This document shows, one piece after another, positions 6,376-13,320 of a DNA stretch of 13,933 nucleotides (positions within the stretch are counted from its first letter, which is position 1; each line of letters opens with the position of its first letter). The notes beneath the pieces were generated by a model, which worked only from the letters and a program-made list of their open reading frames with translations, ran no database searches and was not told the DNA's origin. The stretch comes from an uncultured Chloroflexota bacterium (GTDB taxonomy: Bacteria; Chloroflexota; Anaerolineae; Anaerolineales; Anaerolineaceae): NCBI GenBank assembly GCA_902795255.1, contig CADBKS010000060.1:1-13933 (forward strand). The letters run 5' to 3'. The translations under genes were made by a program, and so were the position numbers.

Positions 6376-6606
6376 CTAATCCGGAAAATCTTCTTTTCGG
6401 ATTTCGTTTAATTCGTCATCTGACAATTTCTGCAATTCAACCAGCCGATTCGAACGATTTTGCCAAACAAATTCGAAAAAATTCCTTACATCCCTTCAAT
6501 TCGCAAAATCTTCAGGTTTGTTCGCAACAAGCCAATATAGATAATTATTCAAACATATTTCAGCTTCAGAATTGAGGAACAGATGAAGCGGTTTATCGTC
6601 ACAACA
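6376..6606 (-). pseudogene. C-terminal fragment of a CbxX/SpoVK/EccA-type AAA+ ATPase
   Basis: The minus-strand frame reads 'LHLFLNSEAEICLNNYLYWL' ... 'EDFAN', a TGA at 6496-6498, then 'RDVRNFFEFVWQNRSNRL' ... 'LSDDELNEIRKEDF' and a TAG at 6376-6378. This matches the lid and end of CbxX/CfqX-family AAA+ proteins (SpoVK, CbbX, EccA), whose signature here is F-[AS]-N-[GA]-R-x-V-R-N-x-[FIL]-E-x(4)-[QN]-x-x-R-L. The TGA stands where the family has Gly/Ala, so a GGA-to-TGA change explains it. The Walker motifs and the rest of the ATPase are absent: right of about 6606 the sequence changes to transposon material. EccA-type members often accompany type VII secretion, but no other part of such a system is present. 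Confidence 0.6.
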
Positions 6607-6684
6607 CTCAATACCAGCCCCAATATAAAGACCTATAAGCTTGGGAGCACGAATGCCGGAGCTTCCGGAATGCCGGCTTGCGAC

Positions 6685-7537
6685 GCCCCCCACATCTACC
6701 TGAACGGAACAGTCCAGACGATCACATCCCACACCGTCATCTGAGACACTGGAGAAAAACGGGAAACGATGGAGTTTACGTTTCCCATACAAACATAAGA
6801 TCAAACTGAACAAGACTCCGGCAGCCGAAGAGCTTGTTCTGGGAGTGGATTTAGGAATCAATAATGCGTGCGTGTGTACCGCGATGAAGCAGGACGGCAC
6901 TATTCAAGACAGGCGATTCTTACGTCTGAAACGTGAAACAGACTCTCTGTGGCATCATATCGGATTGATAAAAAAGGAACAGCAGCATGGCAGCCGAAAT
7001 CCAAAGAAATACTGGGCTTTCGCAAATAATATAAATACTGATATAGCCAGAAAAACGGCCAAGTTCATTGTTGATACTGCTGTTAGGTTAGGTTGTTCCA
7101 CAATTGTTATGGAGCATCTTGACTTGCAAGGGAAGAAAAGAGGCTCGAAAAAGCAAAGGCTGCATTTATGGAAATTCCGGGAAGTTCAGAAACTGGTGAC
7201 GGGAAAAGCACACAGAAATGGAATTCAAATCTCAACAGTCAATGCCATGAATACGTCAAAATTAGCTTTTGACGGGACGGGCGAAGTCGAGAGGGATGAA
7301 AAGAACTATTCGCTGTGTACATTCTCAACAGGAAAGCATTATCACACGGATCTGAACGCATCATATAACATAGCAGCACGGTATTTTATTCGTGCTATAT
7401 GTAAATCCGTATCGGAAGATGTACGGTTGTCCATTTCGGCAAATGTTCCGAAATGCGATAAGAGAAGCACCTGCACACTGTCTGACCTTCGTGACTTATA
7501 TAAATATGTTCACGGAGTTAGCCTGATCGGAGCCTGA
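6685..7537 (+). pseudogene. tnpB: IS200/IS605-family tnpB (RNA-guided nuclease relative), 5' end damaged
   Basis: TnpB is the RNA-guided RuvC-type nuclease of IS200/IS605 elements. From 6704 one frame runs to the TGA at 7535-7537. It contains 'RFPYKHKIKL', then RuvC-I 'LGVDLGINNAC' (Asp just after the GTG at 6845), RuvC-II 'IVMEHLDLQGKKRGSKKQRL' (Glu 90 from that GTG) and RuvC-III 'TDLNASYNIAARYF' (Asp 169), so all three catalytic acids remain. The usual four-Cys zinc finger is missing: only one Cys (SLCTFSTGK) is left, as I recall for one TnpB branch. No ATG start exists in this frame. The preceding 'HIYLNGTVQTITSHTVI' (6691-6741) is in another frame and ends in TGA, so the N-terminal half is lost or frameshifted. 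The product is about 230 aa against the usual 370-450. Confidence 0.8.
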
Positions 7538-7659
7538 TATACCTATGTATATTTTGGAAAAGGTTGGTGCCGTACACTCGGACAGTGAGTCCATGTTCCT
7601 GAAAAGGTTCTGTTTTTCAGTACTGACAAAGGAAAGACGGAGGTCCCCGTTTGGACATG

Positions 7660-7692
7660 GAAGCACGCGACTTCAGTCGTGTGAGGCTTCAC
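7660..7692 (+). repeat. IS605-type right-end hairpin (omega-RNA 3' end)
   Basis: GAAG-CACGCGAC-TTCA-GTCGTGTG-ag-GCTTC folds into a long hairpin with one G-T pair and a small bulge, ending TTCAC at 7688-7692. A 'CGCGACTTCAGTCGTG' hairpin finishing in TTCAA/TTCAC is the typical right end of IS200/IS605 elements, and the terminal scaffold of the TnpB guide RNA. It lies about 120 bases after the tnpB stop. In a live element the guide would begin at about 7693. Confidence 0.7.
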
Positions 7693-7699
7693 ATAACAA

Positions 7700-7739
7700 G
7701 AGGGTGCCTTTTCATATTTTGAGACACCCTCCGGTTTTT
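7700..7739. terminator. Terminator between tnpB remnant and ABC operon
   Basis: GAGGGTG (7700-7706) pairs with CACCCTC (7725-7731) over an 18-nt loop. The plus strand continues CGGTTTTTA, so it works best for plus-strand transcription. On the minus strand it lies about 40 bases after the binding-protein stop but has only a weak T-run, so it may be bidirectional. Confidence 0.6.
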
Positions 7740-7775
7740 ATGTTATTTCCGAATTATGATCGGTTGTGTATCCTG

Positions 7776-8750
7776 TTAGTGGGTCTCCATGTATTCATGG
7801 ATCGTTTCGGCTGTGAACTTCGTGATGGAATATTCATATTCCTTCTTATCGTTCAGCTGATCGTTATAATCACCGCGGCAGAGGCCGAACTGCTTTGAAA
7901 CGCCGTCCGGGTCATAGGTACCGGTGGCACGGATCAGGCCTTCGCCATCGAGGGTCTTCATCATTCTTTCGCCGATCATCGTATCGATGTCGCCGGAGAA
8001 GATGCCGAAGTTATCGCGGTCGATCTGGGAATAGGTCAGAAGACGTTCATCAGCCTGGATGGAGAGGGAAGCGAAATGGCAGATAACGACCTGGACATCC
8101 GGATGTTCGAGCATCATCATGTCGACCATGCCCGGCATCGTCGTATTGTAATCATTATCCAGTTCATATTCCTTTACGATCTCGATCTTGGGGCAGGCTT
8201 TCAGGGTATCACGGACGCCGTTGTCGCGCTGCACATCATCTTCGGTCGTGGGCAGTGAGAACATAACGGCCTTGATGGATCCGTCCGCGGCATCAGGGTA
8301 TTTTTCATTGACCCAGTCCACGGCATTTTCAGCCATGGCCTTGCCGATATCGTACTGGTTCGCTACAGCGACGTTGTCATAAGCATCCAAATCGGATGGA
8401 GCAGTTGCGAAGAAGCTCATCACGATTCCCTGTTCGCGGAGCTTTTTGCAGACATCGACCAGGGCTTCCGGTTCGCCAGCATAGGAAATGATATGTGTTA
8501 CGCCCATGGTGGCGAAGTTTTCCATCTGCTGGATCTGGGTAACGGTATCGAAATCGTAGCTGGTGATCTCGGCTTTCCAGCCTGCTTCTTCAGCCTGGGA
8601 TTTCATGAAGTTCGCCGCCCAGTCGAAAAATTCGATCTGGAGGCTGGGCCAAACGATACCCAGATAGTTCTGTTCTCCGTCAGCGATCGCTGAACCGGCG
8701 AAACAGCCGATAAGTAAAACGGCAAGCAATACAACAACAAATTTCTTCAT
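7776..8750 (-). CDS. Sugar-binding protein of a CUT2-type ABC transporter
   Basis: Extracytoplasmic binding protein of the ribose/galactose (periplasmic-binding type 1) family, 324 aa. Residues 1-24 are a signal peptide. It has two overlapping readings: a lipobox L-I-G-C (Cys16), expected for a monoderm, and a classical cleavage site S-A-I-A before Asp24. The mature fold starts 'NYLGIVWPSLQIEFFDWAAN', the first strand and helix of the family, with a 'GVTHIISYAGEPEALVDVCK' hinge region and 'DVQVVICHFASLSIQADERL' in the second lobe. The exact sugar cannot be told; the aromatic residues (Trp35, Phe41, Phe42, Trp44) near the first strand fit a pyranose pocket. It is the last gene of the ATPase-permease-binding protein operon. 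The ribosome site AAAAAGGAGA is the strongest of the three. Confidence 0.85.
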   Translation of the reverse strand: MKKFVVVLLAVLLIGCFAGSAIADGEQNYLGIVWPSLQIEFFDWAANFMKSQAEEAGWKAEITSYDFDTVTQIQQMENFATMGVTHIISYAGEPEALVDVCKKLREQGIVMSFFATAPSDLDAYDNVAVANQYDIGKAMAENAVDWVNEKYPDAADGSIKAVMFSLPTTEDDVQRDNGVRDTLKACPKIEIVKEYELDNDYNTTMPGMVDMMMLEHPDVQVVICHFASLSIQADERLLTYSQIDRDNFGIFSGDIDTMIGERMMKTLDGEGLIRATGTYDPDGVSKQFGLCRGDYNDQLNDKKEYEYSITKFTAETIHEYMETH

Positions 8751-8769
8751 ATTTTCTCCTTTTTGTTTA

Positions 8770-8787
8770 TAGGAAATCCCTTTCCTA
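8770..8787 (-). promoter_or_regulatory. Intercistronic hairpin before the binding-protein gene
   Basis: TAGGAAA-TCCC-TTTCCTA is a perfect 7-bp inverted repeat with a 4-nt loop in the 42-base gap between permease and binding-protein genes, just ahead of the latter's ribosome site. No T-run follows, so it is not a terminator. Such hairpins commonly protect the binding-protein part of an ABC transcript, allowing that protein to be made in excess. Confidence 0.5.
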
Positions 8788-8792
8788 AGCCG

Positions 8793-9764
8793 CTAATTCA
8801 GTTTCTCATCAATGATCTTTTGATGATTCAGCTGATATACATCGATGCCGATCGCGGCCAGCATGATAATGCCTTTGACCACGTACTGCAAATAAACGCC
8901 GAAACCCGCCAGCTGCATCCCGTTGCTCAGAATGGCCATGATCAGGATGCCCGCTACGACGCCGCTGAGCCGTCCCTCGCCGCCGCGAACGGATACACCG
9001 CCCAGCAGGATGCCGATCAGCACGGTGAACTCAGTTCCCGGACCGGAGCTGCTGTTGACCGAACCGAGCCGGGAGATCAGCATCACGGTTGAAATCCCAA
9101 CGAAAACACCCGCGATCAAACCGATCAGGTATTTTGTTTTGATGACTTCGATGCCCGCGAGCCTTGACGCATCTTCATTTCCGCCCATGGCATAAATATG
9201 ACGTCCCCAGTAAGTCTTTGTCAGGAACAGTTCCATGATGACCGCGAAAAACAGCATGATAATGACTGCGATCGGGATTCTGGTCCCGAAAAAGTTTGCC
9301 TGTCCGATCTTTTTAAATGAATCAGGAAATCCGCCGACAGCTTTCGAACCGGAAATCGTGAAACTGAGCCCCTGATACAGCATGGAAGTTGCGGTCGTGA
9401 CCATCAGCAGTCCGATATTCAGCTTGATCGATAGTGTCATGTTCAGTATATTCAGAAGAACGCCCATCAGGATCGCTATAAGGATCATCCCGATCGTACC
9501 GATATTGTAGTTTTTGTTCAGCAGTCCGATCGTGACGCCGATCAGGGACATCTGATAACCGACCGAGAGATCGATCTGCCCGGACATCATGATAAACGTG
9601 ATCCCGATGGCGCAGACGATCACAAAAGCGTTCTGATTCAGAATATTGATGATGTTCTGGATCTTGAAAAAATTTGGCGAGAAAAATGAAAAAATGATCG
9701 AAATGACGATCAGAATGATCCAAGGCATGTTATTTTTGATTATCTTGCTGAATTTGCTGTCCAT
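8793..9764 (-). CDS. CUT2-family sugar ABC transporter permease (RbsC-like)
   Basis: Integral membrane subunit of a ribose/galactose-class importer, 323 aa, usual length. The N-terminus 'MPWIILIVISIIFSFFSPNF' is the first membrane helix; eight to ten hydrophobic segments follow. Family marks: 'MSGQIDLSVG' (about residues 59-68), 'GRHIYAMGGNEDASRLAGI' (the cytoplasmic loop contacting the ATPase), 'SRLGSVNSSSGPGTE' and 'LGGVSVRGGEGRLSG'. The ATG at 9764 has AGGA seven bases upstream and starts 12 bases after the ATPase stop, so the two are co-translated. The substrate is not inferable. Codon and base use match the neighbouring transporter genes. Confidence 0.92.
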   Translation of the reverse strand: MDSKFSKIIKNNMPWIILIVISIIFSFFSPNFFKIQNIINILNQNAFVIVCAIGITFIMMSGQIDLSVGYQMSLIGVTIGLLNKNYNIGTIGMILIAILMGVLLNILNMTLSIKLNIGLLMVTTATSMLYQGLSFTISGSKAVGGFPDSFKKIGQANFFGTRIPIAVIIMLFFAVIMELFLTKTYWGRHIYAMGGNEDASRLAGIEVIKTKYLIGLIAGVFVGISTVMLISRLGSVNSSSGPGTEFTVLIGILLGGVSVRGGEGRLSGVVAGILIMAILSNGMQLAGFGVYLQYVVKGIIMLAAIGIDVYQLNHQKIIDEKLN

Positions 9765-9776
9765 ATCGATATCCTG

Positions 9777-11279
9777 TTATTCATTCTCCTCAAGTGCGAT
9801 CCCGGAAGCCAGTGTCAGGATCTTTTGCTGATCAAAATCTTTTTTCATGACTTCGCCCATCTTCCGGCCTTCGTGCAGCACGACGATCCGGTCTGACATT
9901 CCCAACAGTTCCTCCATCTCGGAAGAGATCATGATGATGGAGACGCCGTTCTCGATCAGTTCGTTCATCAGGTGATAGATCTCCTGTTTGACACCGACGT
10001 CGATCCCGCGGGTCGGTTCATCGAAAATAATGATGTCTGTATCAAGGGCAAGTACCTTTGCCAGGGCGATCTTCTGCTGATTGCCGCCGGAAAGGTTGCG
10101 GACGAGCTGGAGTTGGCTCGGAGTCTTGACCCTGAATCGGGAGACCATTTTGTCTGCAAGGACTTCCAGATTTTTACGGTTGACAAAACCGTATCTGGAG
10201 TTCTTTTTCAGCGCAGAGATCGTGATGTTCCAGTCGACCGGGAAATTCAGAAAGACGCCTTCTTCTTTGCGGTTTTCTGAAATATAACCGATCCCGGAAC
10301 TCAGCGCCTGCCCTGCCGAATGAAAATCGACCGGCTTCCCTTTGTACCGGATCGTTCCGCTGTCTTTCTTTGCTTCGCCGAAAATGACCTTGCCGAGTTC
10401 GGTCCGTCCGGCTCCGATGAGTCCGGCCAGGCCGAGGATTTCGCCTTTTTTGAGTTCAAAAGAAATATCGTGCACCCCATTGCCGCTGACACCTTCCAGT
10501 TCGAGGATCGGGCCCCCAATGGGCGTGGTGCGGGCGGGATAAGTTTCGTTTAGCTCACGGCCTACCATAAGCCGGATGATCTCTTTTCGGTCAATGCCTT
10601 TCATCGGCCGGGTCTCAATGTGTTTCCCGTCCCGGAGAATAGTCAGCGTATCGGCAATATCAAGGACTTCATCGATGCGGTGGGAAATATAGATGATCGA
10701 CACGCCCTCGTCACGGAGGTTTCTGACGATCCGCAGCATGCGTTCCACTTCCGCCATCGCCAGGGATGCGGATGGCTCATCCATGATCAGGACCTTTACG
10801 TCGGAAGAAAGGGCACGGGCGATCTCAACGATCTGCTGTTGTGCGGGTGAAAGCCTTCTTGTCTGTATATCGAGGGGGATGCTGACGCCGAGTTTATCAA
10901 AGATCTCCTGCGCCTTTTGCTTCATCAGTTTCTGGTCGGGGCAGAACCTGCCGCCGATTTTTTTTCCGAGGAAGACGTTTTCAACAACGGAAAGCGAGGG
11001 GACGTTATTGAATTCCTGATAGATCACTCCGATGCCCAGCTGCGAAGACAGTGCGGGGGTGAGGCTTTTGTATTCTGTATCGTTGATGATGACGCTGCCG
11101 TCTGAAGGCTGTATGGCTCCGGAAATGATCTTGATCAGTGTGGATTTGCCGGCACCGTTTTCGCCCATGAGGGCATGGATCTGTCCTTTTTTGACATCGA
11201 AACTCACGTCGTTGAGGGCCAGTACGCCGGGATATTTTTTGCTTATATGACTTATTCTAAGAATGGTATCATCGTTCAT
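9777..11279 (-). CDS. CUT2-family sugar ABC transporter ATP-binding protein (RbsA/MglA-like)
   Basis: Tandem two-domain ABC ATPase, 500 aa, the standard length. Domain 1: Walker A GENGAGKST (residues 39-47), Q-loop Gln88, a degenerate signature LSPAQQQ (143-149) and Walker B VLIMDEPSA (163-171). Domain 2: a degenerate P-loop GLIGAGRTE (286-294), Arg replacing the catalytic Lys, but a proper LSGGNQQ (396-402) and IIFDEPTRGID (416-426). This asymmetric degeneracy is normal for RbsA/MglA proteins. It is the first gene of the minus-strand operon. The ATG at 11279 lacks a ribosome site, and a TATAAT box lies only nine bases upstream, so the transcript may be almost leaderless. The start is supported by the domain beginning at once (ILRISHISKKYPGV). 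Confidence 0.93.
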   Translation of the reverse strand: MNDDTILRISHISKKYPGVLALNDVSFDVKKGQIHALMGENGAGKSTLIKIISGAIQPSDGSVIINDTEYKSLTPALSSQLGIGVIYQEFNNVPSLSVVENVFLGKKIGGRFCPDQKLMKQKAQEIFDKLGVSIPLDIQTRRLSPAQQQIVEIARALSSDVKVLIMDEPSASLAMAEVERMLRIVRNLRDEGVSIIYISHRIDEVLDIADTLTILRDGKHIETRPMKGIDRKEIIRLMVGRELNETYPARTTPIGGPILELEGVSGNGVHDISFELKKGEILGLAGLIGAGRTELGKVIFGEAKKDSGTIRYKGKPVDFHSAGQALSSGIGYISENRKEEGVFLNFPVDWNITISALKKNSRYGFVNRKNLEVLADKMVSRFRVKTPSQLQLVRNLSGGNQQKIALAKVLALDTDIIIFDEPTRGIDVGVKQEIYHLMNELIENGVSIIMISSEMEELLGMSDRIVVLHEGRKMGEVMKKDFDQQKILTLASGIALEENE

Positions 11280-11288
11280 ATCGAATTC

Positions 11289-11294
11289 ATTATA
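11289..11294 (-). promoter_or_regulatory. -10 box of the ABC operon
   Basis: On the minus strand TATAAT occupies 11294-11289, nine bases before the operon's first ATG. The region 17 bases upstream has no good -35. Transcription from here would begin near 11282, leaving only about 3 untranslated bases. Confidence 0.45.
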
Positions 11295-11369
11295 ACATCA
11301 ATTCCAAAAATTCCCGAATGATAAACCCCATATAGATCTTATAATTGTCAGTAGAAAAAACGGGCAGGG

Positions 11370-11397
11370 GTTCAGGATCCACCCGTGAACTTGTTCA
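11370..11397. promoter_or_regulatory. Three GTTCA/TGAAC half-sites in the divergent promoter region
   Basis: GTTCA (11370-11374), TGAAC (11386-11390) and GTTCA (11393-11397) form two overlapping inverted repeats between the divergent ABC operon and esterase gene; the second is the compact palindrome TGAAC-tt-GTTCA. In the same gap ACTAAAGAA occurs twice, 30 bases apart (11413, 11443). These look like operator sites for a sugar-responsive regulator, but none is encoded in the window. Confidence 0.35.
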
Positions 11398-11535
11398 GCG
11401 CGTGGTCCATCGACTAAAGAATCCCCGGGCGCGGGAAGAATAACTAAAGAAATCTCGGACATCATCTCAGCGCCCTCAGATCACGATTCACTTAATATTT
11501 TTGGTACTGTTTCAAACAAGAAAAAGGAGATCAAA

Positions 11536-12372
11536 ATGTCCAGGGTACAGATAGATTTTTGTTCACAGAAACTCCACATGAACACCAATGTTTATGTCAT
11601 CCTTCCCAATACCGCGGTCGACTTTCTGGCGAACGGCGTCCGTTACAACGAAGATGGCGAGCTGAAAGTCGTATGGCTCCTCCACGGGATGGGGGACGAC
11701 TATACCGGCTGGCTCCGATACAGCAACCTGGAACGATATGCTCTTGCGAGAGGCATTGCGGTGGTATGTCCTTCTGTCCATGCTCAATGCTTCTATTCCA
11801 ACATGACCAAAGGACTCGCTTATTATGACTATATCGCCGATGAACTGCCCGCGTTCATGAAAGAAACCTTCCCGCAGTTTTCACAGAAAAGAGAGGATAA
11901 CTATGTGGCCGGCCTTTCCATGGGCGGATACGGAGCGCTGAAATTCGGCCTGAGCCGGCCGGATCAGTACTGCAGGATCGGCTGCCTGTCAGGCGGAAAT
12001 TTCATCGAAATGCAGCTCCCGCCTGAAGATGAGGCGGAAGATTTTCTGACACCGTTTTACGGCGTTGCTCGCAACGCTTTCGGCACCGAAAAACTGGGAG
12101 ACGCTGCCGGGACGGAGCATGACCTGAAGCACCTGCTGGATATCGCGGTCGAACAGAAAAAGCAGATCCCCGATATCGGCATGTACTGCGGCACGGAAGA
12201 TTTCATCAAGGGGATCTCCGATTCCATGGCGGATTACATCCTGAAGAAGGCCGCCGAGTACCCGATCAGCTTTTCCTACAAGACCTATGCCGGCCTCCAT
12301 GACTGGAATTTCTGGGATGCGCATATTCCGGAAATGCTGGACGATATGGGACTGACATCCCTGCTTCCTTAA
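11536..12372 (+). CDS. Alpha/beta-hydrolase esterase (FrmB/tributyrin-esterase-like)
   Basis: Putative serine esterase of the esterase D/FrmB-like family, 278 aa, with no signal peptide, so cytosolic. The oxyanion-hole region is 'VVWLLHGMGDDYTGWLR' (residues 45-61). The nucleophile elbow is G-L-S-M-G-G with Ser128. The acid is probably Asp222 in 'YCGTEDFI', and the base His255 in 'AGLHDWNFWD', which gives a complete triad. Related enzymes deacylate acetylated or feruloylated sugars, short-chain esters or S-formylglutathione; the sequence alone does not choose. AAAAAGGAGA seven bases before the ATG is a strong ribosome site. The gene is divergent from a sugar ABC operon across a 256-base gap and convergent with a second esterase, which favours a carbohydrate-ester role. 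Confidence 0.85.
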   Translation: MSRVQIDFCSQKLHMNTNVYVILPNTAVDFLANGVRYNEDGELKVVWLLHGMGDDYTGWLRYSNLERYALARGIAVVCPSVHAQCFYSNMTKGLAYYDYIADELPAFMKETFPQFSQKREDNYVAGLSMGGYGALKFGLSRPDQYCRIGCLSGGNFIEMQLPPEDEAEDFLTPFYGVARNAFGTEKLGDAAGTEHDLKHLLDIAVEQKKQIPDIGMYCGTEDFIKGISDSMADYILKKAAEYPISFSYKTYAGLHDWNFWDAHIPEMLDDMGLTSLLP

Positions 12373-12397
12373 AACTGCCGGAGCGGTTCCGCTGAAG

Positions 12398-12439
12398 AAA
12401 AGATAAGCTGCTGTGTTCAGCGCGGCAAGCTTATCTTTT
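12398..12439. terminator. Bidirectional terminator between the two esterase genes
   Basis: AAAAGATAAGCT (12398-12409) pairs perfectly with AGCTTATCTTTT (12428-12439), a 12-bp stem whose flanks give a T-run in both directions. A smaller hairpin (GCTG-TGTT-CAGC) sits in the loop. It serves both convergent genes. Confidence 0.9.
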
Positions 12440-12459
12440 ATAGATGGGACGGTTCTGAG

Positions 12460-13305
12460 TCAGATGTGCTTCCGGATAAACGCCAGCATCAGTTCCTGGA
12501 TATTCTCCTGTGTAAAGGCATTTTCGGCGTGATTGGCGCCTTCCAGCAGATAATAATCAGCCTCGGCGCCGGCAGAGAGAAGCTTTTCATACAGGTTCAG
12601 GCTGGACTGATAATAGACCACATTATCGGCATCGCCGTGGAAAAATAAAAACGGCGGTGCGTTTTTGGTGACGTGGGACATCGGATTGATCTCTTTCAGC
12701 AGCGCTTCATTTTCGGCAGTAATTTCCCCTGTCAGCAGATCCTCATAGCAGACCGGCACGGGATCCCCGAGAACGTCAGGAAAATCGCCCGGGCAGTACA
12801 AGCAGATCACCCCGTTCACTTTATCGGATTCCTGCCGGTTGGCCGCGGTCTTATATTTTTCTTCATCGCCGGTCAGAGCGGTGAGGGCCGCCAGATGCGC
12901 TCCTGCCGAGTCGCCGGCCACGATCAGCTTTTCCGGATCGATGTTGAATTCTCCGCGGTTGGCACGCAGAAAACGGATCGCTTCCTTGACGTCCTCAAGG
13001 CAGACCGGCCAGATGTTGTTGCTGTTGACGGAGTATTCAACGTCAGCGACCGCGATCCCGTGATAGGTATAAAAGCCCAGTTCTGCAAGTCTGACGGCAG
13101 GGGACGCGTTGCGCCATCCGCCGCCTTCCAGCCAGACCAGCAGTGGCGCTGGCGGATTCTCTTTGTGATCATAGTGCGGGATGATCAGGTTGATCTTCAG
13201 CGGATGATAATCCCTTCCCCAGCGGGTGATCCGGTTTGCGTAGATGATATTGTCATAAACCAGTGCGCTCGGCCTTTTTTCTTCAGCTTTCAAATGGTAC
13301 AGCAT
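12460..13305 (-). CDS. BD-FAE-like alpha/beta-hydrolase (esterase/lipase)
   Basis: 281 aa, no signal peptide. It belongs to the Aes/BD-FAE branch (bifunctional acetylxylan/feruloyl esterases and related lipases). Nucleophile elbow G-D-S-A-G with Ser133; acid Asp227 in 'FFHGDADNVV'; His259 in 'EGANHAENAF'. The oxyanion loop reads 'VWLEGGGWRN' (residues 57-66): the usual His of HGGGW is Glu60, which is atypical. The ATG at 13305 is preceded by GGAGG with a short spacer. Together with the convergent esterase and the sugar importer it suggests removal of acyl groups from imported plant oligosaccharides. That is inference from position; the activity could equally be on other short-chain esters. 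Confidence 0.85.
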   Translation of the reverse strand: MLYHLKAEEKRPSALVYDNIIYANRITRWGRDYHPLKINLIIPHYDHKENPPAPLLVWLEGGGWRNASPAVRLAELGFYTYHGIAVADVEYSVNSNNIWPVCLEDVKEAIRFLRANRGEFNIDPEKLIVAGDSAGAHLAALTALTGDEEKYKTAANRQESDKVNGVICLYCPGDFPDVLGDPVPVCYEDLLTGEITAENEALLKEINPMSHVTKNAPPFLFFHGDADNVVYYQSSLNLYEKLLSAGAEADYYLLEGANHAENAFTQENIQELMLAFIRKHI

Positions 13306-13320
13306 AGATCCTCCGATCGG

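Noticed and set aside
614..6498. TGA read as Gly or Trp (alternative genetic code), from in-frame TGA codons at 614 and 6496
   Set aside because: Intact genes at 5129 and 5746 end with TGA, Trp is encoded by TGG in core genes, and both interrupted frames are otherwise degraded; point mutation is simpler.
6496..6900. 134-codon minus-strand frame taken as a whole gene
   Set aside because: Only its C-terminal part resembles a real protein (the AAA+ fragment); the N-terminal part lies antisense to tnpB sequence.
7545..7898. 117-codon plus-strand frame after tnpB
   Set aside because: Crosses the right-end hairpin, the terminator and the 3' end of the binding-protein gene in antisense; composition not protein-like.
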